A DNA stretch of 64,000 nucleotides from Mesorhizobium loti CJ3sym. GTDB lineage: Bacteria > Pseudomonadota > Alphaproteobacteria > Rhizobiales > Rhizobiaceae. Location of the stretch: positions 186,001 to 250,000 of the forward strand of contig NZ_AXAL01000010.1 in NCBI RefSeq assembly GCF_000472785.1. Direction: 5' to 3'. Shown here one piece after another: positions 31,353 through 41,008 of the stretch (the stretch's first letter is position 1; the number at the start of each line of letters is the position of its first letter). The translations under genes and the position numbers were made by a program. The notes under the pieces were generated by a model. It saw only the letters and a program-made list of their open reading frames with translations. It did no database searches and was not told where the DNA came from.

Positions 31353-33248
31353 TCACGTGGCTTTGCCGACCGCCGCGTCCATTGCCATCTCTTCCTGCGA
31401 AATGTCGTCGAAAGAGGCGTAGTTCATGTTGTAGAGGCGGGCGTAGAGGCCTTTCCTCTGCATCAGCTGTTCGTGGTTGCCGCTTTCGACGATCTCGCCA
31501 TTCTGCAAGACGATGATGCGGTCGGCGCCGCGGATGGTGGCCAGCCGGTGGGCGATGACCAGACCGGTACGGCCCTCCAGCAGTTTGATCAGCGCCTTCT
31601 GGATCAGCATCTCGGTGTAGGAATCGATGCTGGCGGTGGCTTCGTCGAGCACCAGGATCTTGGCATCGGCCACCAGCGCACGAGCAAAACTGATCAACTG
31701 GCGCTGGCCGAGCGAAAGGTTGCCGCCGCGTTGTTCGAGTTCGGTGTCGTAGCCGCCGGGCAACTGCTCGATGAAGTCGTGTGCGCCAACGGCCTGTGCC
31801 GCGCGCACCACCTCTTCCCGACTGGCTGATGTCTTGTGATAGCGGATGTTCTCCAGCACCGTGCCGGAGAACAGGAACGGCTCCTGCAGCACCATGGCCA
31901 CCTGGTCGCCGAGTGAATCCTGGGTCAGGTCACGTACATCATGCCCGCCGACCAGGACCTCACCCGACCAGACATCATAGAAGCGGTGCACCAGCGCCAT
32001 GGAACTCGACTTGCCCGACCCGGTAGGGCCGACAAGGGCAACCGTCTCGCCTGGATTGACGCGGAAGGAGATGTTCTTCAGCACCGGCTGGTTCGGCCGG
32101 TAGCCGAAGGTGACGTTCCTGAATTCGACCGAACCATCCATGTCGCGCGACAGCGTCAGGGCATTTTCCTTGTCGCTGACATCCACCGGCACGTCGAGCA
32201 CCTCGGAGATACGCTGGCCCGAAGCCATGGCGCGCTGCATGACGCTGTACTGCATGGTGAGCGAGCGGATCGGATCGAAGAAACGCTGGATGTAGAACAG
32301 GAAGGCCACCATGACGCCGATGTCGAGGCTGTGTGACAGCACCATCGAGCCGCCGACGACAATGACTGTCGCCATGGCGATGCCGGTCAGCGTATCGACG
32401 ATCGGCACCATCACCTGCGCGTATCTGGCCGACCTTAGATGGGCATTGAGATTGGCCAGCACCTTTTCGTCATAGAGCTCAAAATTGACGTGCTGGCGCT
32501 CCAGGCTCTGCACGGTGCGCACGCCATGGATGCCTTCGGCCAGCGCGCCGTTGGCGATCGAATTGGTCTCGTGCGCCGCCATGAAGGCAACCTTGGCGCG
32601 CGGCAGCCAGATCAGGCGCACGATGAACAGCACCGGCATGGTCGACAGCGTCAAGAGCCCGAGCCGGAAGTCGAGCCACAAAAGCACGGTGACGATGCCG
32701 AACAGAAGCACGATGTCGCCCACCGACATGACGGAGGTTTCGAGGAATTCCTGCATCGAATTGACGTCGCCCTGCAGGCGCGACATCAGCCGGCCGACCT
32801 CGGTCTTGTCCATGAAGCTCAGCGACACGCGCTGCAAATGGCTGAACATGGCGCGGCGCAGGTCGGACAGCACATTCTCGGCCACCTTGCCGACGACGCT
32901 TTCCTGCACATGGCTGGCAGCGTAATTGATGAGGATGATGACGGCGAAGATGCCGGTAGCCCAGACCATCACCGAATGGTCGAGCCTGCCCGCCGCCATG
33001 CCATGGTCGATGGCGTAGCGAATGACCAGCGGGATCGCCAGCTGCGTCAGAGTGAACACCAGTACCGCCGCGACCGAGATGAAGATCCGGCCCTGATAGG
33101 GGCTGACGAAGCTCCAGATGCGCCTGACAATGCGCGGATCATAGGCCTTGCCGAAAACCTCTTCCTCGTCGCGATGCGAGCCGACGACCGCCTTGGTCGG
33201 CCGCCCGCTCTTGTCGTCCTTCTCGTCGTCGTCCTGCGTCGACATCAT
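31353..33248 (-). CDS. ABC exporter half-transporter with canonical Walker B
   Basis: 631 residues: six-helix exporter domain (about 45-340) then an ATPase domain. Walker A is GPTGSGKSS and Walker B LVLDEATASID with the catalytic Glu, but the signature reads LSLGQRQL instead of LSGGQ. The start overlaps the stop of the partner gene by 4 bp. The pair is the expected heterodimer in which this subunit supplies the working Walker motifs. Probable substrate is a lipid or drug; unknown. Confidence 0.88.
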   Translation of the reverse strand: MMSTQDDDEKDDKSGRPTKAVVGSHRDEEEVFGKAYDPRIVRRIWSFVSPYQGRIFISVAAVLVFTLTQLAIPLVIRYAIDHGMAAGRLDHSVMVWATGIFAVIILINYAASHVQESVVGKVAENVLSDLRRAMFSHLQRVSLSFMDKTEVGRLMSRLQGDVNSMQEFLETSVMSVGDIVLLFGIVTVLLWLDFRLGLLTLSTMPVLFIVRLIWLPRAKVAFMAAHETNSIANGALAEGIHGVRTVQSLERQHVNFELYDEKVLANLNAHLRSARYAQVMVPIVDTLTGIAMATVIVVGGSMVLSHSLDIGVMVAFLFYIQRFFDPIRSLTMQYSVMQRAMASGQRISEVLDVPVDVSDKENALTLSRDMDGSVEFRNVTFGYRPNQPVLKNISFRVNPGETVALVGPTGSGKSSSMALVHRFYDVWSGEVLVGGHDVRDLTQDSLGDQVAMVLQEPFLFSGTVLENIRYHKTSASREEVVRAAQAVGAHDFIEQLPGGYDTELEQRGGNLSLGQRQLISFARALVADAKILVLDEATASIDSYTEMLIQKALIKLLEGRTGLVIAHRLATIRGADRIIVLQNGEIVESGNHEQLMQRKGLYARLYNMNYASFDDISQEEMAMDAAVGKAT

Positions 33249-35128
33249 GCGGCTCCCTCGAGCCGGTCGTCGTCCGGCCGCAGCTGCAGGTCGTAAAGCG
33301 CGCGATAGCGTCCACCGAGCGCCAGCAATTCCTCATGCGTACCGCGCTCGACGATGCGGCCGCCCTCGACGAACAGGATCTGGTCGGCATGCATCAGCGA
33401 GCTCAGCCGGTGCGAGATGATGAGCGTGACACGATCCTTGGCGAAGCGTTTCATCGCCGCGCGGATCCGCTGCTCGGTGCCGGCGTCGATGGCCGCGGTG
33501 GAATCGTCGAAGACCAGAACCGACGGCCGCAGCATCAGGCTGCGCGCGATGGTCAGGCGCTGCCGCTGGCCGCCGGAAAGCGAGGCGCCGCGCTCGCCGA
33601 CGACCGTGGTGTAGCCGGCAGGAAGCCCGATAATGTAGTTGTGCAGCTGCGCATATTCGGCGGCCTGCCCGATGCGGGTTTCGCGCGCCCAGGGATTGCC
33701 ATAGGCGATGTTGTTCTCAATCGAGGTGGTGAACAGGAACGCGTCCTGCTGCACGACGCCGACCGCCTTGCGCAGCGATTCCAGCGTGACCTTGCTGATG
33801 TCCTGGCCGTCGATGGTGATCGCGCCTGAGGTGACGTCGTAGAAGCGCGGGATCAGATGCGCGATGGTCGACTTTCCGCTGCCAGGCGGGCCGACAATGC
33901 CGATCGTCTCGCCGGGCTTCGCCTCGAAGGAAATGCCGGACAGGGTCGCCCGGCCGCCCGCGCCCGCATAGCGGAAACCGACATTGTCGAACCGCAGCAC
34001 GCCCTCGGTGATGACGAGATCCCTGGCATCGGGCGCGTCCTTGATGTTGAGTTCGGTGTCGAGCAGTTCGAACAGCCGCGTGCCGCAGGTCGAGGCGCGT
34101 GCGAACGAGTTGACCATCAGCCCGAGCTGGCGCACCGGCATCTGCAGGATGGTCATGAAGGTGAGGAACTGCGCCAGCGTGCCGACGCTGATCTGTCCCG
34201 CAATCACTTTCTGGCCGCCGAACCAGAGCACCAGCCCCATAGCGGCCAGGAAGGAAAAATTCATGGCGCTGGTGTTGGAGACGCGGATGTCGACGCGCTC
34301 ATTGGCCAGCTCCAGCGCATCCTGCTTGGCGCGATCGAATTTTGCTAGCTCGTGCCGTTGCGCCGCAAAGGCACGCACAACGCGGATGCCGCCGAGATTC
34401 TCGTCCATCACGCGGCTCAGCACCGACAGCCGCTCCTGCAGCGTCAGCCAAGTGCTGCGCAGCGCGAGCTGCGTCACCGAAGAGCGCCAGGCGACGAACG
34501 GCACGAAGCTGAGGCTCAACAGCCCGAGCACAAGATCGGTGCTGATCAGGAGATAGGCGCCAACGCCGATCAGCACGCCAAGCAGCACCACGCGCAATAT
34601 GCCGGTGGAAAAGAACATGCGCACGCCGTCGAGATCGAGCAGCCCGAGCGTGATCAGATCGCCGGTATGGACCTTGTCGTGATAGGCGAAGCTCAGGCGC
34701 TGGATTTTCTCGTAGAAAGCCAGGCGCAATTCATAACCGGTCCGGTGGCCGACCGCCTCGCCGTAATAATTCTGCGCCATGGTGAAGAGGCCGCGCAGGA
34801 TGCTGATGACAAGCAGGGTGAGCGCGGTGTGCCACAGCGCCTGCTCCGCCGCGGTGCCGGCGCCCGCTGCCATCACGCCTTGCGCCTGGTCGATGGCGCG
34901 TCCCAACAGGCGTGGGATAAAAAGCTGCAGCGTCGCCGCGATGAAGGTCGACACCAGGGTGATGGCGACCTGCCAGGGGTGGCGCAGCGTCATACGCACG
35001 ATGCGCAGCAAGGTGCTGAGGCCTTTGCCCCAGGAGGCTTCCGCCACATGGGCAAATGATTTGCCGCGCTTGCCCGCGCTGCTGGTTGCATCCGTCGCCA
35101 AGAAAAATATCCAGTCCAATCCGGACAT
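33245..35128 (-). CDS. ABC exporter half-transporter with degenerate Walker B
   Basis: About 627 residues from ATG 35128 (TTG 35149 is possible). Exporter membrane domain plus ATPase domain with Walker A GPPGSGKST, signature LSGGQRQR and Walker B LVFDDSTAAID, where the catalytic Glu is Asp. Combined with the neighbour's LSLGQ this gives one canonical and one degenerate ATP site, as in BmrCD or TM287/288. First gene of the two-gene operon. Confidence 0.88.
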   Translation of the reverse strand: MSGLDWIFFLATDATSSAGKRGKSFAHVAEASWGKGLSTLLRIVRMTLRHPWQVAITLVSTFIAATLQLFIPRLLGRAIDQAQGVMAAGAGTAAEQALWHTALTLLVISILRGLFTMAQNYYGEAVGHRTGYELRLAFYEKIQRLSFAYHDKVHTGDLITLGLLDLDGVRMFFSTGILRVVLLGVLIGVGAYLLISTDLVLGLLSLSFVPFVAWRSSVTQLALRSTWLTLQERLSVLSRVMDENLGGIRVVRAFAAQRHELAKFDRAKQDALELANERVDIRVSNTSAMNFSFLAAMGLVLWFGGQKVIAGQISVGTLAQFLTFMTILQMPVRQLGLMVNSFARASTCGTRLFELLDTELNIKDAPDARDLVITEGVLRFDNVGFRYAGAGGRATLSGISFEAKPGETIGIVGPPGSGKSTIAHLIPRFYDVTSGAITIDGQDISKVTLESLRKAVGVVQQDAFLFTTSIENNIAYGNPWARETRIGQAAEYAQLHNYIIGLPAGYTTVVGERGASLSGGQRQRLTIARSLMLRPSVLVFDDSTAAIDAGTEQRIRAAMKRFAKDRVTLIISHRLSSLMHADQILFVEGGRIVERGTHEELLALGGRYRALYDLQLRPDDDRLEGAA

Positions 35129-35359
35129 TAGCCCGGACGAATGAAGCAAGACTCAGTTTTGATGGCACGATGTTACGCGTGTCGGACTTGGCCGTTCAAG
35201 GGGCCAATGGCGGTATCGCACTGTGCCTGACGCGATCGTGTCGCAACTTGCCGCCGGTTTGCCGCCGGCGGTCGATCTGACCCCTTCGCGGGCAGATAGG
35301 TTCTGATTATTCAGGGCTGGCGCAGCAGGCCTTGCCGTTCTCGGATGAAGGGAAACGAC

Positions 35360-36847
35360 GTGACCGCAAACACCAGCACACAGGCCGCCGAGCCAATCGA
35401 CCCCCAAAGCGTCTACGCCGTGCTGATCTGCGATCTGGTCGGCCTGCGCTTCGGACCCGACGGCAAGCCTGACCCAAGCGAAGTGCGCGCCCATATCGAA
35501 GCCAGGGGCGGCCGCTTTCACCTGTCCGCGCTAGGCGACAAAGCGGGTCTCGAACATGGCAGGGTGCATTTCTTCTACCAGCCGGACCTCAGCACCCGGG
35601 AAGAGTTGATCGACGCCGCCGCCGACGGGCACTACGACGCCGTCATCGCCGCCGCGACCTTCCTGCCCGCTGAGACTGTGTTTCCGCTGGCCGGTGTGCG
35701 TATCGGCGCCGGCACCGGCAATATGGGCTCGCGCTCATGGGGCGGCGGCAGCGGCGAGGGCGGCGCGGCGGTGCTGATGAACACACCCGGCATCAACAGT
35801 CGCGCCACGGCGCAGATGGTGATGAAGGCGATCCTGAACGTGCTGCCGGATATCCCGGTCGACTTGCTTCATGCGCGGGTGGCGGCCGGCGCCTTCGACA
35901 CCGGCCGGGAGTTGCGCGATTTCCCGACCGAAAAGCTCGAAGGCAAGACCATCGCCATCATCGGCTACGGCAATATCGGCCGCGAGGTGGCCAAGCTTGC
36001 CTGCGCCTTCGGCATGCGCGTCGTGATCCATGCACGGCCACGGCACCGCGACTGGGTGGAAGCCGAGGGCTTTGTCTTTGCGCCAGACCTTGTCGAAGCG
36101 GCTGAAGGCGCCGATGTGCTCAGCGTCCATGTCGGCCTGGGCAAGCAGGACGCACAGACCGGCCACTACGCCAATGCCGGGCTCGTCGGCGCGGATGTCC
36201 TGTCCCGCATGAACAAGGGTGCAGTGCTGGTCAATTACGATCGTGGCGAACTTGTCGATGTTGCGGCGCTTGGCGATGCCCTGGATACAGGGCAGGTGCG
36301 CCATGCAGCCATCGATGCCGACCTGTTCAGGGACGCCTCGACGGGGCGCCTTTCCGGGCCGATGCTGCCCTATCTCGACCTTGTCGAGCGGCATGGCGCC
36401 AGGCTCGAACTTCTGCCGCATGCCGCCGCCGATACCGACCATCCGTCGCGAGTCGCCGGCGCCCAACAGGCCGTCGACCAGCTGTTCGATGTCATCTGTC
36501 GCAAATCGGTGACCAACGCAAAAGGCACCGTGCCGCCGGGCTATCTTTCCCTCGGTGCAACGACGCCCCCCGGCATCGGGCCGGTGACGGCCGATCATCT
36601 TTTGAAATTGACCGCCGGCGACTGCTCGGAACTGGCGGATGTCTGTGATCTGCAAAGCCGCTTGTGGAAGGCGCTGTCGGACGCGCCGCCCGCCGGGCGG
36701 GGGAGGGTCGTCGCGGAGCAGGGTGAGGAACTCGTCCGACTGATCGACCGCTTCTGCCTTCTGGCCGAGGAGCTGAACCTCAGAGGCCCTTACCAAGGCA
36801 AAAATGTCCGGCATGCTGGCGGCGCGGCATTTTCCCGGCCTGGTTAA
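35360..36847 (+). CDS. Long D-2-hydroxyacid dehydrogenase-like protein
   Basis: 495 residues if the GTG at 35360 is used (AAGGGA eight bases upstream); ATG 35345 is the alternative. The central part is an NAD-binding domain of the 2-hydroxyacid dehydrogenase type: TIAIIGYGNIGREVAKLACAFGM, then NKGAVLVNYDRGELVDVAALGDAL. The N-terminal 120 residues and a C-terminal extension of roughly 140 residues are not standard, and the family's usual catalytic His motif is not obvious. Monocistronic. It may be a divergent dehydrogenase with an added helical domain. Confidence 0.7.
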   Translation: MTANTSTQAAEPIDPQSVYAVLICDLVGLRFGPDGKPDPSEVRAHIEARGGRFHLSALGDKAGLEHGRVHFFYQPDLSTREELIDAAADGHYDAVIAAATFLPAETVFPLAGVRIGAGTGNMGSRSWGGGSGEGGAAVLMNTPGINSRATAQMVMKAILNVLPDIPVDLLHARVAAGAFDTGRELRDFPTEKLEGKTIAIIGYGNIGREVAKLACAFGMRVVIHARPRHRDWVEAEGFVFAPDLVEAAEGADVLSVHVGLGKQDAQTGHYANAGLVGADVLSRMNKGAVLVNYDRGELVDVAALGDALDTGQVRHAAIDADLFRDASTGRLSGPMLPYLDLVERHGARLELLPHAAADTDHPSRVAGAQQAVDQLFDVICRKSVTNAKGTVPPGYLSLGATTPPGIGPVTADHLLKLTAGDCSELADVCDLQSRLWKALSDAPPAGRGRVVAEQGEELVRLIDRFCLLAEELNLRGPYQGKNVRHAGGAAFSRPG

Positions 36848-37067
36848 GGCCGGTGACTGCGCAGCCGTGGTCGCCGTCGAGGTCGAGGGTTAGGCGGTCG
36901 CCCTCAAGGCACGGTCTGCGTCCGATCTGCAAGGCCATCAGTCAGTTCCCATCCGTCGCGCCCAAGTCCGCTTTGCCAGTGTTTTGGCAGAAATAGTCGT
37001 AACAAAACGATTTCTGCCATAGCCGATAAAGCCTATTTGTCACGCCAGATCAACAGGAGACGACATC

Positions 37068-37704
37068 ATGGCCACCATCCTGGCGGCGCCGGTATTCCCG
37101 ACAGCAGCTGGCACGCGCTATCACAGCCTTCATTCGCGATACCGAAACCGAACTGCTCTTCAACCATTCGAGCCGTGTCTATCATTTTGGCGCGCTGGCC
37201 GGCCTGCATCGCGGGCTCAAATTCGATCGCGAACTGCTCTATGCCGGCGCGATGTTCCACGACATCGGGCTGATGCCGAGCCACTCAAGCCAGCATGAAC
37301 GTTTCGAGGTCGATGGTGCGCACGCCGCGCGCGACTTCCTGCGCAGCCATGGCATTCCCGAAGAGGATGCCTACACGGTCTGGACCGCGATCGCGCTGCA
37401 CACCACGCCGGGCGTTCCGGTTCACATGCATCCGGTCGTGGCGCTGGTGACCGCCGGCGTCGAGATGGACGTGCTCGGGCTCACCCACGCGCAATATTCC
37501 GATGAGGAGCGCGAAACGGTGGTGCAAGCCTTCCCGCGGACGCCGGCCTTCAAGGAAGACATCATTCAGGCCTTCTATGACGGCATCAGGCACAAGCCCG
37601 ACACCACATTCGGCAACGTCAAGGCCGATGTGATCGCCGACAAGGAACCGCATTTCCACCGCGGCAATTTCTGCTCGGTGATCCGCAACTCCGCCCGGAG
37701 ATAG
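37068..37704 (+). pseudogene. HD-domain hydrolase, frameshifted near its 5' end
   Basis: AGGAG (37055-37059) and ATG 37068 start MATIL in frame 0. The expected continuation GGAGIPDS is in frame 2, and QLARAITAFIRDTETELLFNHS through the HD motif (AMFHDIGLM) to the stop at 37704 is in frame 1. Two single-base losses, near 37083 and 37105, explain both shifts. No start codon precedes 37252 in frame 1. The intact protein would be about 210 residues of the HD phosphohydrolase group. It could be a true pseudogene or two sequencing errors in a G/C-rich stretch. Confidence 0.75.
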
Positions 37705-37907
37705 CTGCAGCATGGTCTCGATACGGATGATCGAGATCGTGCCCGGACTGCATTTTCTCGACAAACAGAAGTTTAAATTAACGAGAAGAGAACAAAATGA
37801 GGACGGTGGACGGAAATCCCTGGTCCGGGTTTCCGTGCCGACACGAGCGTGAGTGGCGACGCAGCGTGGCAACAATCATTTCAAAACGCGGGCACTCGGT
37901 CTGAATT

Positions 37908-39029
37908 ATGAAGTCTTCGACTGGAGAACACTATCCGGCGCTGGACCATGTTCGTGGCCTTGCGGCTTTCCTGGTCTTCACTTGGCATTTTCTCCATCAG
38001 TCTCCTCAGGGTCCTGTACCCTATGATTTCGTGCCAGCCTGGCCCGTCTTCAGCCTTCTGGATGAAGGCCACACCGGCGTTTCGCTTTTCATGGCGCTCT
38101 CCGGTTACCTGTTCGCCAAGCTTCTTGATGGGAAACGGGTCCGCTATCTGCCCTTCTTTGCCAACCGGGCGCTAAGGCTGCTTCCGCTTCTGCTGGCTGT
38201 GATAGCCATCGAAGCCTGCCGTAGATATGAGGCGGGCCAGCCCCTCGGCGAATATCTGACAGACATCGACAGGGGATTGATCTTTCCCACCCTTCCGAAC
38301 GGCGGCTGGTCGATAACGGTGGAAGCCCACTTCTACATCCTGCTGCCGTTCCTGCTGATGGCGTCCAGGCGGTTCCTGTTCGCGCCGTTGTTGTTCATCG
38401 CGGCGGCGATTCTGCTGCGGTCGGCGATCTATGTGCACCTCGGCGAGGTGCAGTCGGCGGCGGCCTGGACCATCATCGGTCATGCGGATCAGTTTCTGGC
38501 TGGCATTCTCGCCTTCCATCTCCGCGCCCATGCGAAGGGCCGGCACTGGCTGGCACTGGCCATTCTCATTGCGTTTTCGGGGTTCTTCTGGTGGTTCGAT
38601 GCCGCAGGGGGATTTTACCAGCTCGGGCACTATCCGTCGTCGCATTGGATATGGATCATCCTGCCAACCCTCGAGGCGGCGGCCTATGCGTTTGGGATCG
38701 CCTATTACGACACCAGCTTCCCAAGGAAACGGACAGGCCTGCCGTTCAATATCCTGGAAAAGGCGGGGGCCTACAGCTATTCGATCTACCTTCTGCACCT
38801 GTTCTTCGTCATGCAGCTTGCGGCGTTCATAAACACGAACGTCATGAGCATCAGCAATTTCTACATCGCCTGCCTCTGGTCCTTGCTGTGCTTTCTGGCG
38901 ACGATCCCGATCGGCTATCTCAGCTACACCTGCATCGAAGCGCCATTCCTGCGCATGCGCATGCGATACACGGAGCCAACAGCGGTTGATCCGATCCTGT
39001 TCAAGGATCGACCGGCCACGGCCGCATAG
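37908..39029 (+). CDS. Acyltransferase 3 family membrane protein (OafA/ExoZ-like)
   Basis: 373 residues with about ten membrane helices. Family marks are YPALDHVRGLAAFLVFTWHFLH at the N-terminus (with the conserved His), GVSLFMALSGYLFAKL, an RALRLLPLL segment and WSITVEAHFYILLP. These enzymes O-acetylate or succinylate surface polysaccharides or lipids. The N-terminal location of the acceptor His matches the class. The Shine-Dalgarno is weak. No polysaccharide genes are nearby, so the acceptor is unknown. Confidence 0.85.
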   Translation: MKSSTGEHYPALDHVRGLAAFLVFTWHFLHQSPQGPVPYDFVPAWPVFSLLDEGHTGVSLFMALSGYLFAKLLDGKRVRYLPFFANRALRLLPLLLAVIAIEACRRYEAGQPLGEYLTDIDRGLIFPTLPNGGWSITVEAHFYILLPFLLMASRRFLFAPLLFIAAAILLRSAIYVHLGEVQSAAAWTIIGHADQFLAGILAFHLRAHAKGRHWLALAILIAFSGFFWWFDAAGGFYQLGHYPSSHWIWIILPTLEAAAYAFGIAYYDTSFPRKRTGLPFNILEKAGAYSYSIYLLHLFFVMQLAAFINTNVMSISNFYIACLWSLLCFLATIPIGYLSYTCIEAPFLRMRMRYTEPTAVDPILFKDRPATAA

Positions 39030-39213
39030 GCGGCATGCCTCCGACCGGGCAGTGCGAAGATATCCGACAGGGAACATCGGCTCGGGCATCGGGCATCCCA
39101 CTGTTAACTTTAGCTGGTATGCAGCGGGACTGGGACCGAAGCTCGTACACGAGGATACTTATATCCCTATTGGTTTTCCACTACGTTCGATCCGCGTGAC
39201 AGGGGAGCATCGA

Positions 39214-39894
39214 TTGCGCGGATTTGCGGAAAGCCTGATCGAGAGGCCGCAGACGGTGGCGGAGCAGGTCGCCAAGGTCCTGCGCGAGGCCATAGCCAGT
39301 GGGACGCTGAAGGCCGGCACCGCGCTGCGGCAGGACGAACTGGCCGAGCAGTTCGGCTTCAGCCGCATGCCTATTCGTGACGCGCTTCGCCAATTGGAAG
39401 CCGAGGGCGTTGTGTCTATTCACCCAACCAAGGGTGCGCATGTTGCCCGGATGGACGGCGCCGAAATCAGCGAAATCTACGCGGTGCGCGAACTGCTCGA
39501 ATGCGAAGCGCTGCGGCTGTCTGTGCCTGCCCTGTCCGACGGCAAGCTCGATGAGGCGGAACAGGTGCTCGACCAGATCGACGCGGAGCGTAACGTCGGC
39601 CGCTGGGGTGCCCTGAACAAGGTATTTCATCTGTCGCTCTACGATGCCTGCGGCAACCACCGTCTGCTCGGCCTGATCGAGGCGCATCACAATGCGGCCG
39701 ATCGCTACGTCCGCATCCTCTTGTCGCACCTCGACCATCGCACCCGCTCGCAGGGCGAGCATCGCGACCTGCTGGCCGCCTGCCGCCGGCGCGACGGCAA
39801 GAAGGCCGTGAGCGTTCTGCGACAGCATCTGCGCGAAGGCCGCGACACGCTCGTCAATGCGGTAGAGCGCGGCGGCCTGACGCGAAAATCCTAG
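39214..39894 (+). CDS. GntR family regulator, FCD subfamily
   Basis: 226 residues from TTG 39214, which has AGGGGAG six bases upstream; GTG 39196 is possible. The winged helix covers QTVAEQVAKVLREAIASGTLKAG to FSRMPIRDALRQLEAEGVVSI, and the FCD domain has its metal-type histidines (FHLSLYDACGN, HRDLLAACRRRDG). It does not border an obvious operon, so its target is unknown. Confidence 0.82.
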   Translation: MRGFAESLIERPQTVAEQVAKVLREAIASGTLKAGTALRQDELAEQFGFSRMPIRDALRQLEAEGVVSIHPTKGAHVARMDGAEISEIYAVRELLECEALRLSVPALSDGKLDEAEQVLDQIDAERNVGRWGALNKVFHLSLYDACGNHRLLGLIEAHHNAADRYVRILLSHLDHRTRSQGEHRDLLAACRRRDGKKAVSVLRQHLREGRDTLVNAVERGGLTRKS

Positions 39895-39952
39895 GCCTGG
39901 CTGAAGCGCGATTCTCCGATGCCGGGTTCGCCAAGCTGGACGGCGTCGCGGT

Positions 39953-40081
39953 TCACTCGGCAGCATGCAACTTGGCGTTTTGCTCATCCAAATGGAAGTC
40001 GCTGTTGTGGTTTCCCAGCGAGGTCATGTTCGAGGCGCAATTCGCGCAATGACGCTCGCTGTGTGTTGCATCCAAAAGCAT
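39953..40081 (-). CDS. Possible small CxxC protein
   Basis: 42 residues starting MLLDATHSERHCANCASNM, with GAGG close before the ATG and a stop at 39953. The CxxC near the centre suggests a zinc-ribbon-like or redox peptide. It lies in an otherwise gene-poor 290-bp stretch (39895-40184) between the GntR gene and the DUF3024 fragment. I do not recognise a family, and coding status is uncertain. Confidence 0.28.
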   Translation of the reverse strand: MLLDATHSERHCANCASNMTSLGNHNSDFHLDEQNAKLHAAE

Positions 40082-40184
40082 TGCCTCGTGGGATCGGTCG
40101 ACTATCATGGCTACGGCAGGTCCGGGGTGCTCTTGCGGGCGGTTAGCGCGGAAGGATCGTGATGCGAAGCGGACAATACAATCG

Positions 40185-40403
40185 ATGTGGGTGAAAGAGC
40201 TTTCATCGGACGAGAAGCTGGCCATCGCCGCTGCCTGCGAGCGTTTCACTGCTGATGTTCTGAAGCCTCGGTTCATCCCCGACCAGCTGCATCGGCTCGA
40301 CCATCCGCCAGATATCTTCGGCAAATGGCGCGGAAGCAAGTACGGTTTCTCCGCGCGCTACCGTTCGGATGACGGTGAAGAATTCAACACCCCTTTCGCA
40401 AGG
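40185..40403 (+). pseudogene. DUF3024-like fragment
   Basis: The segment LSSDEKLAIAAACERFTADVLKPRF, then DIFGKWRGSKYGF and RYRSDDGEEFNTPFAR, matches the start and middle of DUF3024 proteins. The match stops at PFAR, where the normal protein continues for about 40 residues. After that point the frame runs into unrelated sequence, and a different gene fragment begins in another frame. Probably inactive. Confidence 0.6.
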
Positions 40404-41007
40404 TCGAGCGGACGAGGCCTTGCGTTGGGTCGAGGACCGGTTGTGGATGTTCGAGGACGATAGGCCCGATGAGCAGCTTATTGCCCTCGCTGTCGACCTG
40501 CTCTCCAAGGCCGGTCGGGATGGCGACGCCGAGGCGCATTTGTGGCGTGCCTTCGAGAAGGCGCCGAGCCTCGAACTGTATCGGCGGCTATGCAAAGCGG
40601 CGGGCCCGGCGGCACGCGACAAAGCGATCGAGAGGCTCCAATCCAGGCTGGCGCGCGAAAAGCGTTCCGCCTGGCATTTTACTGCCGATCTGCTCGTCAG
40701 CATCCTGATCGAGGAGAAGCAGTTTGAAAAGGCTTGGATCAACGTACGCGAATATGGAGCTTCGGAAGGGCTGAAGCAGAGGCTTGCGCAGGCCAGCGAA
40801 GCGACGCATCCGCGCGAGGCACTGATGGTTTACGCGGCACGCGTCGACCAGATGGCGCAGCTTGGCGGCGATGACAGCTATGCGGAGGCGGTGGCACTGA
40901 TCGGCCGCATGGCCTGCCTGCGCGGCGTGTCCGAACATTCGGCTTACCTGGCGGATGTGAAAGCCCGTTTCGGCCGCAAACGCAATTTCATGAAGCTGTT
41001 GGCCTGA
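40394..41007 (+). pseudogene. DUF6880-like C-terminal fragment
   Basis: From LSQGRADEALRWVEDRLWMFEDDRPDE to KARFGRKRNFMKLLA this is a helical-repeat region as at the C-terminus of DUF6880/SWIM-associated proteins; the N-terminal half is absent. An in-frame ATG at 40369 could express 212 residues, but its first codons are DUF3024 DNA read in the wrong frame. It is tightly followed by the nucleotidyltransferase-like gene. Confidence 0.6.
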
Positions 41008-41008
41008 G

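Noticed and set aside
32439..33296. 285-codon His/Asp/Gln-rich frame antisense to the ABC exporter
   Set aside because: Shadow of the exporter gene; composition typical of reverse-strand GC-rich frames.
37716..37736. TCTCGAT/ATCGAGA hairpin after the HD gene
   Set aside because: Only a 7-bp stem with a 7-nt loop and no T run; too weak to call a terminator.
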